DNA of 64,000 nucleotides from Allolobophora icterica. Taxonomy: Eukaryota > Annelida > Clitellata > Crassiclitellata > Lumbricidae. Below the pieces are notes generated by a model, which was not told where the DNA came from, made no database searches, and was given only the letters and a program-made list of their open reading frames with translations. This document shows positions 54,436-64,000 of the stretch, piece after piece. Numbering within the stretch: position 1 is the first letter of the stretch; each line of letters opens with the position of its first letter. Location: positions 69,310,326 through 69,374,325 of the forward strand of contig OY744606.1 in the NCBI GenBank assembly GCA_963556255.1. The letters are read 5' to 3'. The position numbers and the translations under genes are program-made.

Positions 54436-54987
54436 ATACATGTACTTATACATGTATCATTTTATCACTATATCAATTGCAGACTGCAAATGAATAGTTG
54501 CATATAGATGACTCGCCCTACGAAGAACCTCTTGTAAGCATCAGATTCTCAGCCTAATTTCTTCTCGATGGCCAACATCGTAAAGGTTTTATTGCTATTA
54601 AACGACATAAAATTCACATTGTGCGGCAGAAAAAGTTCTGAGAACTAAGTCCTATCGCAATAAAAGCTCAAAAGGACTCAGCAAACGCTAATGCGCTAAT
54701 GCGTGTGTGGCCTATTTATGCATTGGATTGAGTAATTGTGCTGATACAATGATTCAATAAGTTTATTGCCTCAACCATATGGGACATACAGCAACGTGAA
54801 AATTCATTGCCGTTTCTGCAAATAAATGTGAAAAATTCACTTCCGTTTCGGATAATGGTTATGAAAGGTAAAGGCAAACTTGTCAAGGCCTGTTCGTGTT
54901 GTTCACATGTGCAATATCAACTACAACATATATGTAACGTTTTGTACAGCTGTAATGTAATAGCAAACTTTGCGTGAGAATGAGCTC
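54436..54987. other. unassigned intergenic sequence
   Basis: Nothing recognised. Confidence 0.3.
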
Positions 54988-55175
54988 TCCTTCTCAGAGA
55001 TGAAGAAGACGAAGAAGAAGAACAAGGACAAGAAGAACAAGAAGAACAAGCAGAGCAAGAGCAAGAACAAGAACAAGAACAAGAACAAGAAGTAGAACAA
55101 GAAGTAGAACAAGAAGAAGAACAAGAACAAGAACAAGAACAAGGACTAGAACAAGAACAAGAACAAGAAAGCTCT
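54988..55175. repeat. purine-rich (GAACAA)n/(GAAGAA)n repeat
   Basis: About 185 bp of AAGAACAAGAACAAG units with AAGTAG variants. The strand asymmetry could favour triplex formation. The Leu/Val-rich and Phe/Leu-rich frames on minus are repeat artefacts. Confidence 0.9.
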
Positions 55176-55349
55176 TTAAGCTAACTCGGAGGCAACCATG
55201 AGTATGAAGTGCTAGCGACTTCATTTTCTTGGCTACCACTTGTGACAGTGGCCAGTCCTCTCCCTCGCTGTCTCATCTTCCCAGCGGCAGTGTACAATCA
55301 ATGTATTCATCATTGCTGAATTTGCTAGGGGGCTCACGCAGAGCAGAAA

Positions 55350-55425
55350 TCCAGAACCAAATATCTGCCCTGGCGGGATTTGAACCCCCGACCTCTCGAT
55401 TGACAGTCTAGCACGCTAACCACTA
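55350..55425 (-). mobile_element. tRNA-derived SINE head (minus)
   Basis: On minus GTAGTGGTTAGCGTGCTAGA (box A-like) and GGGTTCAAATCCCGCC (box B) are spaced as in a tRNA. The head abuts the (ACAT)n repeat, and the SINE body may extend down to about 55200. Confidence 0.75.
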
Positions 55426-55533
55426 CATACATACATACATACATACATACATACATACATACATACATACATACATACATACATACATACATACGGAATA
55501 AATAAATAAATACATACATACGCACATATATGC
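55426..55533. repeat. (ACAT)n microsatellite
   Basis: About 70 bp of perfect ACAT units at 55426-55493, followed by AAATAAAT and more ACAT. Confidence 0.95.
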
Positions 55534-56100
55534 ACACATACAGTATATACACATAGCATGCATACATGCATGCATGCATAAATTGCAATGATACAAAGGC
55601 TTGCAAACTGTGGGCAGTCTGTGTGTTCTCATGTAGGCCTATGCAGGTGTTGGCACTTGGCACTGAAACTTACAAGCCTAATCCAAATCCTGCTATGAAC
55701 AAGGCAACTATGCAAACATAAACAACAATCTGGAGCGTGACAAAATATTTGTTCAACACGCGAATCGGTGAATGTTATTTTGGGAAAATTCTGAAATGCG
55801 AATTATGTGACTGCGTCAATTTGCTCTCGAAGACCGATCTCTGTTAGCTGATCGTGCTCCAGAGTTCCGCCTATATATAGTGGCTTCATGATCACGCATT
55901 TTCGCCACAGTTAGACCGACAACAAATATCTTCAGCTATGCTTGAATAGACTGTTGTCCGGTCAATGTCTTGTTGGCCAACCAACGCTTCACGACATTTA
56001 ACGCAGCTCTCTTTGAGTTGAGCTCTGTTGGGACGTATCCTATTACTTCGTTTGTCTTTCGTGGTGTATGAGAGTCGTGTGACTCACTACCTGCAAACGT
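55534..56100. other. unassigned intergenic sequence
   Basis: Nothing recognised. Confidence 0.3.
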
Positions 56101-56786
56101 GAATATATGTATGTATGTATATATGCATGGCATTGAATTTATGTATCTTTGTATGCGTTTAAGTAGTTATGTATGTATAGGCATTATGACATTGTATGTA
56201 TAAACATATGCATGTATGCATGTATGTATGTATGTATGTATATATACATGTAAGTATGCATGTATGTATGTATGTATGTATGTATGTATGTATGTATGTA
56301 CGTATGCATGTTTGGAATGTATGTATGTGTTGTGTATGTATGCATGTATGTATGTATGTACATGTATGGAATGTATGTATGTGTGTATTTATGTATGTAT
56401 GTATGTATGTACATGTAGGGAATGTATGTATGTGTGTATGTATGTATTTATGTATGCATGTATGTATTTATGTATGTATGTATGTATGTATGTATGTATG
56501 TATGTATGTATGTATGTATGTATGTATGTATGTATGTATGTATGTATGTATGTATGTATGTATGTATGTATGTATGTATGTATGTATGTATGTATGTATG
56601 TACGTATGCATGTTTGGAATGTATGTATGTGTTATGTATGTATGCATGTATGTATGTATGTACATGTATGGAATGTATGTATGTGTGTATTTATGTATGT
56701 ATATGTAGGGAATGTATGTATGTGTGTATGTATGTATTTATGTATGTATGTATGTATTTATGTATGTATGTATGTATGTATGTATG

Positions 56787-56817
<31 letters not shown>

Positions 56818-56905
56818 GTATGTATGTATGTATGTATGTATGTATGTATGTATGTATGTATGTATGTATGTATGTATGTATGTATGCATGTATGTAGGTA
56901 CTTAT
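56101..56905. repeat. (ATGT)n array with higher-order structure
   Basis: About 800 bp of TATG units. Blocks of about 300 bp carry the same variants in the same order (TACGTATGCATGTTTGGAAT at 56299 and 56600; TACATGTATGGAATG at 56358 and 56660; TAGGGAATG at 56416 and 56706), so a segment has duplicated within the array. Long Tyr-Val-Cys-Met frames here are artefacts. Confidence 0.93.
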
Positions 56906-57889
56906 GAGGTTTGCATCTGAACGTGGAACCGAACCAGACCATATCTAATTCATCGATTTTTATTCGAAGTAAGCATCTGCCAATAAACTGGTTCCCACGA
57001 CTTCAGGTTTTTAGACGCTTAGGAATTCCGCAGATTACGATTCGTCGTGTTGAGTCTCATCCAAATCGGAAAGCGAATGAAATTTTTGCAAGAATCACTA
57101 ATTTTATTTTTAAGTCCTGACGTTTCATACTGCGATTGTCTGGTAAACACAGTGCTGTTGGATTTTTATTTGTCTGCTTGTATGGCACTTGTTTTGTACA
57201 AACCTATGACTTCTATCTACGTGCAAGTGTGGGTAACGAACATAGGCCTACAAAGGTCTGACCTTGAATATACTGCAAATTGCACAATGCTACTAACGGT
57301 TTTGAATGTATGATCTTTTCAAGCAGAGAGCCCACGCTAACTCGACTGCTACGTATCTTGTCTTTGCACTAGTTTAACCTCCCTGCCGAAAAGAATATCG
57401 CTGAAGTACGATATGTTTGAGAATCTAAATTGAATAGCCAGTGAGATATTGTATTGCAGCCGAGTTGTATGGCGTGAGCTATTGTACTGCTGTGTCGCAT
57501 GAGGAATTGTATTGCAGCCGAGTTGCATTGTGTGTTGCATTGTGTTGTTGTATTGTATGAGGTATTGTATTGAAGCTGAACTCAGGGTGTCTCTACTTGC
57601 GATTGAATGTGCAAATATTGGTATATTGTGTCACATTACCTAACTTAGCGAAAAGACAGTTTAACAAAACTGTTAATTATAATGCGAAGTAAACAAAGTA
57701 ATTATGACTAACTGAGGAATGAGGAAGAGGTAATAATAATTACTGTAATTGTAACTGCAATTGACTACATTTAAAGTAATTGCGATTTTAAGTAATATAT
57801 TATATTATAATTAAAATGTCCAAGCCTGATAGTACATGTGTGTATATATATCTGCATGTATGTTTGTGTGTTTGTATATATATGTATGC
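56906..57889. other. unassigned intergenic sequence
   Basis: GTATTGCAGCCGAGTTG occurs twice near 57450 and 57510, a minor local duplication. No gene was recognised. Confidence 0.35.
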
Positions 57890-57897
57890 ATGAATGC

Positions 57898-58375
57898 CAG
57901 TGATGTAGGACTCGAGTCCGGCCAAGGACTCGAGTCCCACTCGATGCCGATTTTCTGCGGACTTGGACTCGGACTTGGACTCGGACTTGGACACGGACTG
58001 TCACGACTCGGACTTGGACTCGGACTCGAAGCCCCTGGACTCGAATTTGACTCGCTGACTCGGTTCCCGAGTCACAATTTCAGGGCAAAAGAGGCAACTG
58101 TGTTGCCATGTCACAGCCAAGACCACCCCTCATGGGAGAACTGACGCGAATACCCCGCCGACCGTCGCTACAGGCATCAGCCAGAACAGGTGGAACTATT
58201 CTGGCGCCAACCGGTTCCTACTAGCAGACAATAGAAACTAATGAAGTGAAAACGAATATCATGAATAGACTGGGTATAATTCATAGGGTCTCAAATCGGC
58301 CTGATTGGGTACATTTATTATAGAAGCAAACACGGTGAAGGGCATGACATTGACGATGTCATGCATTCATCAGTG
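57898..58375 (+). mobile_element. hAT-like DNA transposon with GAGTCC/GACTCG repeats, copy 2
   Basis: A 478-bp element flanked by ATGAATGC (57890-57897 and 58376-58383). It begins CAGTGATG and its complemented far end begins CACTGATG. Units GGACTTGGACTCGGACTTGG repeat at 57958-58030. The inverted partner is 51000-51477. There is no transposase. Confidence 0.8.
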
Positions 58376-58519
58376 ATGAATGCATGACATTAGTCTAACT
58401 CTTTTTATCGTTTCTCTAAGGTCGATCCCTCCATCTAGAATCGTCTCCCATTGGAGATTCGCCTGTTGCCCATGAATAGTTCGCTTATGTTTTATATCAG
58501 CCTCTCTTGGGATATAAAG

Positions 58520-58615
58520 TTCAGTTATACTGCCGTGGGGGTTGGGCTGGGAGCGCTTCTGAGTAGGTGCCTTGAGGGGCGCCACATTAAGTTTTCAAAA
58601 TGAATGAATGAATTT
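58520..58615 (+). repeat. LINE 3' tail
   Basis: GGGCTGGGAGCGCTTCTGAG, GTAGGTGCCTTGAGGGGCGC and TCAAAATGAATGAATG. Only the hairpin and tail are present. Confidence 0.8.
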
Positions 58616-59274
58616 TAATTTCAACTGCCTATCTGCAACTGTCTATGCAATTGCATTTATTGGCATGTTAAAACATTATGCTGGTTGCAGGATACCATGT
58701 TTCCTGTGCTCATGTACGCGATTGTTAAATGAGATACATGATATAGGCTATATGATGAAAACAAAGTCGACTCTTACATTAGGCTACAACCTACTCGATC
58801 ATGGTCCAATAATTCTTGTATTTAGTGATACGTCTGTTATGACGTAAATTAATTTGAATCCAGTTGTTTTTGACCAAACGAACGAATTTTAAATAAAGAA
58901 TTGAATAGTAAGCATGAAAACAACAAACTAGACCGACTGATGTTAGGCTAAATACACAACTCTCAGTTTGCAGTTCAATAGATAAATTGCTTGGGACAAT
59001 GGGTAGGCCTACATACAGTGTGAGTGGAAAAAAGCGACTCCCTACAAGTATTCATAATGCTAGGAAATACAAATGGATTCTAATCTGGACTGTGGCGGCT
59101 ATTTTATAAACGGCAAAAGAACATTCAGCAAAATCGACAAAACAGTCATAAGTGAGTAGCAAGAGCGCCACACTGTTTTATTCGAAGCCAAAGGGGGACA
59201 TTTTGAGCACAAAATATAGTTTTATATAATATGCGTGAAAATAATTACTAGATTGTTTTCCAAATATGAATAGA
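58616..59274. other. unassigned intergenic sequence
   Basis: Nothing recognised. Confidence 0.3.
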
Positions 59275-59628
<354 letters not shown>

Positions 59629-60165
59629 GAGCTTTTATATAGCGCCCCTTCAAGGTGGTCTACTCAGAAGCGCTCCTAGTCCAACCACGGCTAAAGAGAG
59701 TAGTTTTCAAGTTTGTAAGAAACAAGGTAGAGTGAGTCATAGGGACCAGGCGAAGTGCAACAGGAAGGCCATTCCAGGTTGCGGGGCAGCGATCGAAAAA
59801 GAACGGCGCTGCATAATGGCTGTCTGCGTGCGGGGGACCAAGAGCTCGGCCTGGTCAGCCGAGCGAAGAGCAGATCGCCGCAAGACCCCGAGGTAGGGCG
59901 ACACAACTCCCGCAGGTATGGGGGGGTGAAGTCCCTCCAGACAACGCCTAACCAGTGCAGAGACCCTGTAGGCGATCCGCAGCGGGAAAGGGAGCCAGCG
60001 CAGAACATCCCGCATATAAAGAGAAACCTGGCCAAATCTGGGGATGCGACCAATAAGACGTGCGGTTGCACGTAAAACCCAGTCCAAGCACCCAAGGCGG
60101 GCAGCTGGGAGGCCAGCGTAAAGGGCAAGCTGTTGGCGCGTACCAAACCATAAATTTTAATTGTT
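59629..60165 (-). pseudogene. LINE ORF2 C-terminus and 3' tail (CR1/L2-like)
   Basis: Minus frames give MDWVLRATARLIGRIPRFGQ, RDVLRWLPFPLRIAYRVSAL and RTQTAIMQRRSFSIAAP, the usual order after the polymerase, then the hairpin GGAGCGCTTCTGAGTAGACC ... GGGGCGCTATATAAAAG. The frame is open for about 116 codons. The 5' part is missing. Confidence 0.9.
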
Positions 60166-60790
60166 ATTAATTTAGGGTGCACGTTATTATGAAGTTTTCT
60201 ACACGTAACGTTCTACTCACAGTACGCCTATATAATGTGTATAGTATAAGCTAGTCATTTAGGCCTAAGTTATAACAGCGTCGTTAAACAGTTCTAACCA
60301 ACCATATATATAATGAATATATATATAAAATTATATATAATGATTATATGTATATTCATTTAGGATCGCGTTGGCCTATATGTAGCTTTCCCATATAGTC
60401 AGTCTTTAAGAAAGAGCTTGCTGTGTGTCTATGTATTGTATTCGTAGGTCTTGACACAAGACAGCACATAAAAACATCATGTTGGTCTCAGCTTTCTGCG
60501 AATAGACTGCACTCGAAAATAAATAATACGACTGACGCCATGAATGAAGCCTGAGTGATACAAGAAAGTAAGATGAAAGTTCGTGTGTAGGCCTATCATT
60601 ATAATATGCCATAGTGTCGATGCTTTTCACTCAACTTACGTATGCACATGGGTCTATACAGGAGCCGTGTTGTCCTTGGCGGAAAGGGTGGGGTACGTTT
60701 AAATCCACTTGTCTAGACGCGCAGAAGTATGGATCCGGGGTGGAGATTTTTTCGCCGAAGCGTATACGCATGACGACAGCAGTCAGATGT
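60166..60790. other. unassigned; ATATA-rich stretch near 60300-60360
   Basis: Nothing else recognised. Confidence 0.3.
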
Positions 60791-60985
60791 AATTGTATTG
60801 TATTGTATATTGTATATGGGCATTTATAAAGCGCCTCTCGCGGTATAGGCCATTCAGAGGCGCTCCCAGTGCGCGAGACCCCGAGAGAAAAAGCAGGATT
60901 TAAGGTGAGAAAAGGAAGAAGCAACGCTACCAGAGAGAATGGTGGTGCGGACAGAAGGAGGAAGTCGGTTCCAAAGTGAGGGACC
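60791..60985 (-). repeat. LINE C-terminus and 3' tail, third subtype
   Basis: On minus TTTGGAACCGACTTCCTCC (the W-N-R-L-P-P block) leads to GCGCACTGGGAGCGCCTCTG, GAGGCGCTTTATAAATGCCC and (TACAA)n. Confidence 0.75.
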
Positions 60986-61300
60986 TATGCAGGCAAAGGA
61001 TGGGACCTATGCAGGCAAAGGATAGCATATTTCTATCTGTCAAATCTTACTTTGGTACTCTTATGCATATTTAGGAAGATTGCGGCCTCAATTGCTGCCG
61101 ACGGATTGAGCATTAAATGACTGGTCGGTCATCCATCCATGTACTGACATAAATGAATGTAGCTTAACTTCTGTTGTCTTACCTGCAACGTATCAACAGC
61201 GCATAGCCCTTTCTTTTTCTATACCACTCAAACTCTCCTTCGATTTTTTTCTTTCTTTCTCTCTATCTCGCTATCTCTCTCTTCCCTCTCTCGTTCTCTC
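60986..61300. other. unassigned, pyrimidine-rich near the gap
   Basis: GGGACCTATGCAGGCAAAGG occurs twice in tandem at 60982-61022. CT-rich simple sequence precedes the gap and may have caused it. Confidence 0.5.
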
Positions 61301-61500
61301 NNNNNNNNNNNNNNNNNNNNNNNNNNNNNNNNNNNNNNNNNNNNNNNNNNNNNNNNNNNNNNNNNNNNNNNNNNNNNNNNNNNNNNNNNNNNNNNNNNNN
61401 NNNNNNNNNNNNNNNNNNNNNNNNNNNNNNNNNNNNNNNNNNNNNNNNNNNNNNNNNNNNNNNNNNNNNNNNNNNNNNNNNNNNNNNNNNNNNNNNNNNN
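61301..61500. other. assembly gap of 200 Ns
   Basis: Exactly 200 undetermined bases. The round number suggests a placeholder rather than a measured length. Confidence 1.
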
Positions 61501-63638
61501 CTTTCTTGCTTTCAGTTTATTTCTCCATAATAATTACTTTCCTTCACTACAATTGCATAAACTTTGTTATGTAACTTAATTGTAACTATAATGCCGACAC
61601 CATGTACTTCGTCTGAGAAAATCAGAATTGTTTATCTCTTCAGACCTGTGACAAGTAAGAAGCAAGGCAATTCCTGCTTGCGATATGACATAATTTGTTG
61701 TCTTCGTAGACGAAAATAATATGATTTTCATCTCTAAGGAAACTCTGGCGCCACCTAGTGGCTCAACGATCGTCATTTCAGATAACTGCAGTAGGCAGAT
61801 ATTCAACTCCTCGATTACATAAAAAACGATTCCTCTTCTATCAGACCTAAGAGATGAACTTAGACCCAGGGCGTTAATGATAACATATAATGTAAAGATA
61901 TATAGAGACATATATGCATGGATGTGCATGTTCGTGCGGCCGAATAGGAGCGGACTGCAGAAATGGAATAGATTTGGAATCCAGGTCCTAGAGGAATAGA
62001 AATGGAATCTAGGAGACGAAGATTAGTTGCAAAGGCAGACGACCTAAATCATTCTGAATGACCGAATTAAATGTTGCCGACTGCAAAGCAAGTATCTCCC
62101 TAACCGTTTGCAGAAGATCTTTAAAAGTCATAGCAACAACAACCACCATAAAACCACGATGATGATGGAAACGACGACAATGATAACAACAACAACACTA
62201 CTATACAACTGTGTTTGATATTGCTCTCTTTCCAGATTTAAAACTGCACACATGAACCTACGACAGAACATCGAAAAAAAGAGATCACATTAACCTACAT
62301 TACATTTGCCTACATTACACTACATTAACCTACATTGCATCACGTTAGCCTGTTTACCATCCCATTAGTGGTATAAGACGTCATATGCGGGATGGTGCAA
62401 ATGTGTACTCCAAGCATACAGGCAGCAGAGACGTACATAGTGTTGAGAAGAACGTCGTTTATGAGAGGCATAAGTATTGGTAGATATGCTGAACACTGCG
62501 TGTTCAAGAGGCAAGGCAGAGGTCCTTGGACGGTCCTGATTGCACTTGGTCAGGCGACAAAGATTGCACGCAAAGTCGTCGACAGTAATTGACCGAAACT
62601 GCGGCTGAATAGACGAAGGAAGACTGAGGCCGAGAAATAAATGATTACTTCATTTGGCCAGTCTGAGTGCGATGGTGATTGAACGGAAGTTATTCCATTG
62701 TCTATAGACATCAGCGAGGCTAAACGAGTAATTAGTAATTACTAAAGGCTGCACTCGTTATTGCAAAACAAATTCGTGTCGCGATGCCATTGCCGCACCA
62801 GGATTATTTAACGATAATCTTCCTCCTGCTACGCTTCTCCGATTTCTTTTAACCTCTGACATTTTCTTTGTATTCTCCTCTTCCCTCTATTCCAACTCTT
62901 ATCTGCAATTTTTCTTTGATTTCCCTCTTTCTATATTTGTTTTTTTTCTCCGTCCATCCCATTTGTATCCTTCACCTAACATCCATCTAAGCTTAATAGT
63001 CCTCTTGATTTTCTTGCATTTCTTTCCCTCACATCTCCTTCTGCTTTCACATCCTCTTTCTTCGGCCCTCATTACCCAACGTTAGTCTGCTGATACAGAT
63101 ATACAGTCTACAATGGATAAGCCAACTGAGAAAGTAAGGAGGCATATGATATTATACAAACTAGTAAACTACGCGTAACAATATAATATGTACAATATTA
63201 TACCTAAAATATCATATTGAACGATATGTAATATAATTTTTTATGTTCTCCTTGTTCTCCCTTTTGCTTCCCTCCCCTGCTCTTTCTGTTCTTCAGTCAT
63301 GATTTCTGACACGCAGGACGATGCTATCGGTCGATTCGTTTAGAGATCGAAACCCGTTTTATGGTCGGATTGATCCGCTGATGATCATAGGCACATCTCG
63401 CTTCTTTCCTTTGCGGGCATCAGACCGCCACCACTTAACAGTAAATCTTTGTTTTTTGCGAGAACTATCTGAACGAAGTAGGTCTATAATTACTGGCCAA
63501 AACATAAACGTATATCAGTTTATAAATGCGAGATATCACGTGGATGCGTTTTAGTTTATACGCAAGATTCGTTAAAAAAACATATGTTCATTCATATATC
63601 ACATGTATGAGTCTACGAAGTACACAGATATATGTATG
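61501..63638. other. unassigned intergenic sequence
   Basis: A short (CCTACATTA)n-like array lies at 62285-62350, and 62830-63070 is strongly pyrimidine-rich. No supported gene. Confidence 0.35.
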
Positions 63639-63646
63639 TATATAGG

Positions 63647-63824
63647 CAGGGGCGTCTATCCCCCCACCCGAAGTCATTGGAGCAACTTCCCCTCCCCTCC
63701 CTCCTCTTCCCCTTCCTATTCCTCCCCCCCCCCCCAATAATGATGGCACATACACTGACAGATCTTCCCCCTATTTTTTGGATGGAGTATTTGCTCCAAG
63801 GTTTCTATGGAGTTGACGCCCCTG
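63647..63824. mobile_element. hAT-like MITE, 178 bp, reversed relative to 52445-52609
   Basis: Ends CAGGGGCGTCTA and GACGCCCCTG. Flanks TATATAGG and TATATATG form an 8-bp duplication with one mismatch. The interior GTCATTGGAGCAACTTCCC and GATCTTCCCCCTATTTTTTG match the partner on the opposite strand. Confidence 0.92.
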
Positions 63825-64000
63825 TATATATGCATGTGTGTATGTATGTATGCATGCATGTATGTATGTATTTATGTTGGTATGTGTGTATGTATGTATA
63901 CGTATGTATGTATGTATGCATGTATGCATGCATGTATGTATGACTGTCTGTATGCATGTATGTGTGCATGCATGTATGTTTTGATATATATATATGTGTG
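63825..64000. repeat. (ATGT)n/(GCAT) microsatellite running off the window edge
   Basis: TATGTATG units with GCATGCATG variants, then (TA)n at the end. Confidence 0.9.

Noticed and set aside
56196..56920. Long Tyr-Val-Cys-Met and Ile-His-Thr-Tyr open frames
   Set aside because: Artefacts of the (ATGT)n array. All frames stay open because the repeat contains no stop.

Overview
This is a eukaryotic (animal) window. It has multi-exon genes with GT-AG introns of about 0.3-2 kb, many non-LTR retrotransposon (LINE) 3' ends, tRNA-derived SINEs, small DNA transposons, long tri- and tetranucleotide microsatellites, and one 200-bp assembly gap (61301-61500). A secreted astacin protease carrying EGF, CUB, von Willebrand A (vWA) and MAM modules, together with this repeat content, suggests a marine invertebrate deuterostome. 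Echinoderm or hemichordate is my best guess. That assignment is an inference and is weak.

Two kinds of host gene can be supported. The first is a composite astacin metalloprotease on the minus strand, present as two tandem paralogues about 30 kb apart. Copy A (8520-18769) has 16 exons whose phases join into one 912-residue frame: signal peptide, propeptide with a furin-like site, astacin catalytic domain, EGF, one CUB, Thr-rich linker, vWA, MAM. Copy B (38202-49012) has the same 16 exons, but an in-frame TGA near the end of the vWA exon shortens the predicted product to 737 residues without MAM. The MAM exons downstream are still open. A third paralogue is left only as about 420 bp of 3' untranslated sequence (23925-24345). 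The second gene, on the plus strand between the two copies, is an intronless-CDS PP1 glycogen-targeting subunit (PPP1R3 family, 32059-33633) with an RVxF-type PP1-docking motif and a C-terminal CBM21 domain.

Layout: 1-7040 is retrotransposon debris. 7041-19740 is duplicon A. 19860-31040 holds LINE tails, satellites, the third-copy relic and SINEs. 31053-31603 is an hAT-like element. 32059-33633 is PPP1R3. 34577-36690 is a nested LINE/SINE cluster. 36700-49985 is duplicon B. 50230-64000 is gene-poor, with LINE tails, two families of small DNA transposons and long (ATGT)n tracts.

The points most worth attention concern the protease pair. The conserved Asp of the astacin propeptide switch appears to be Cys in both copies. 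The vWA metal site lacks its usual Thr and Asp. EGF, CUB, linker and vWA modules are all flanked by phase-1 introns, so the stop-bearing vWA exon of copy B could be skipped in frame. The two copies also act as filled and empty sites for each other, which allowed insertion sites and 8-bp target duplications to be read directly, including those of an 841-bp fold-back element with repeat-built inverted arms.
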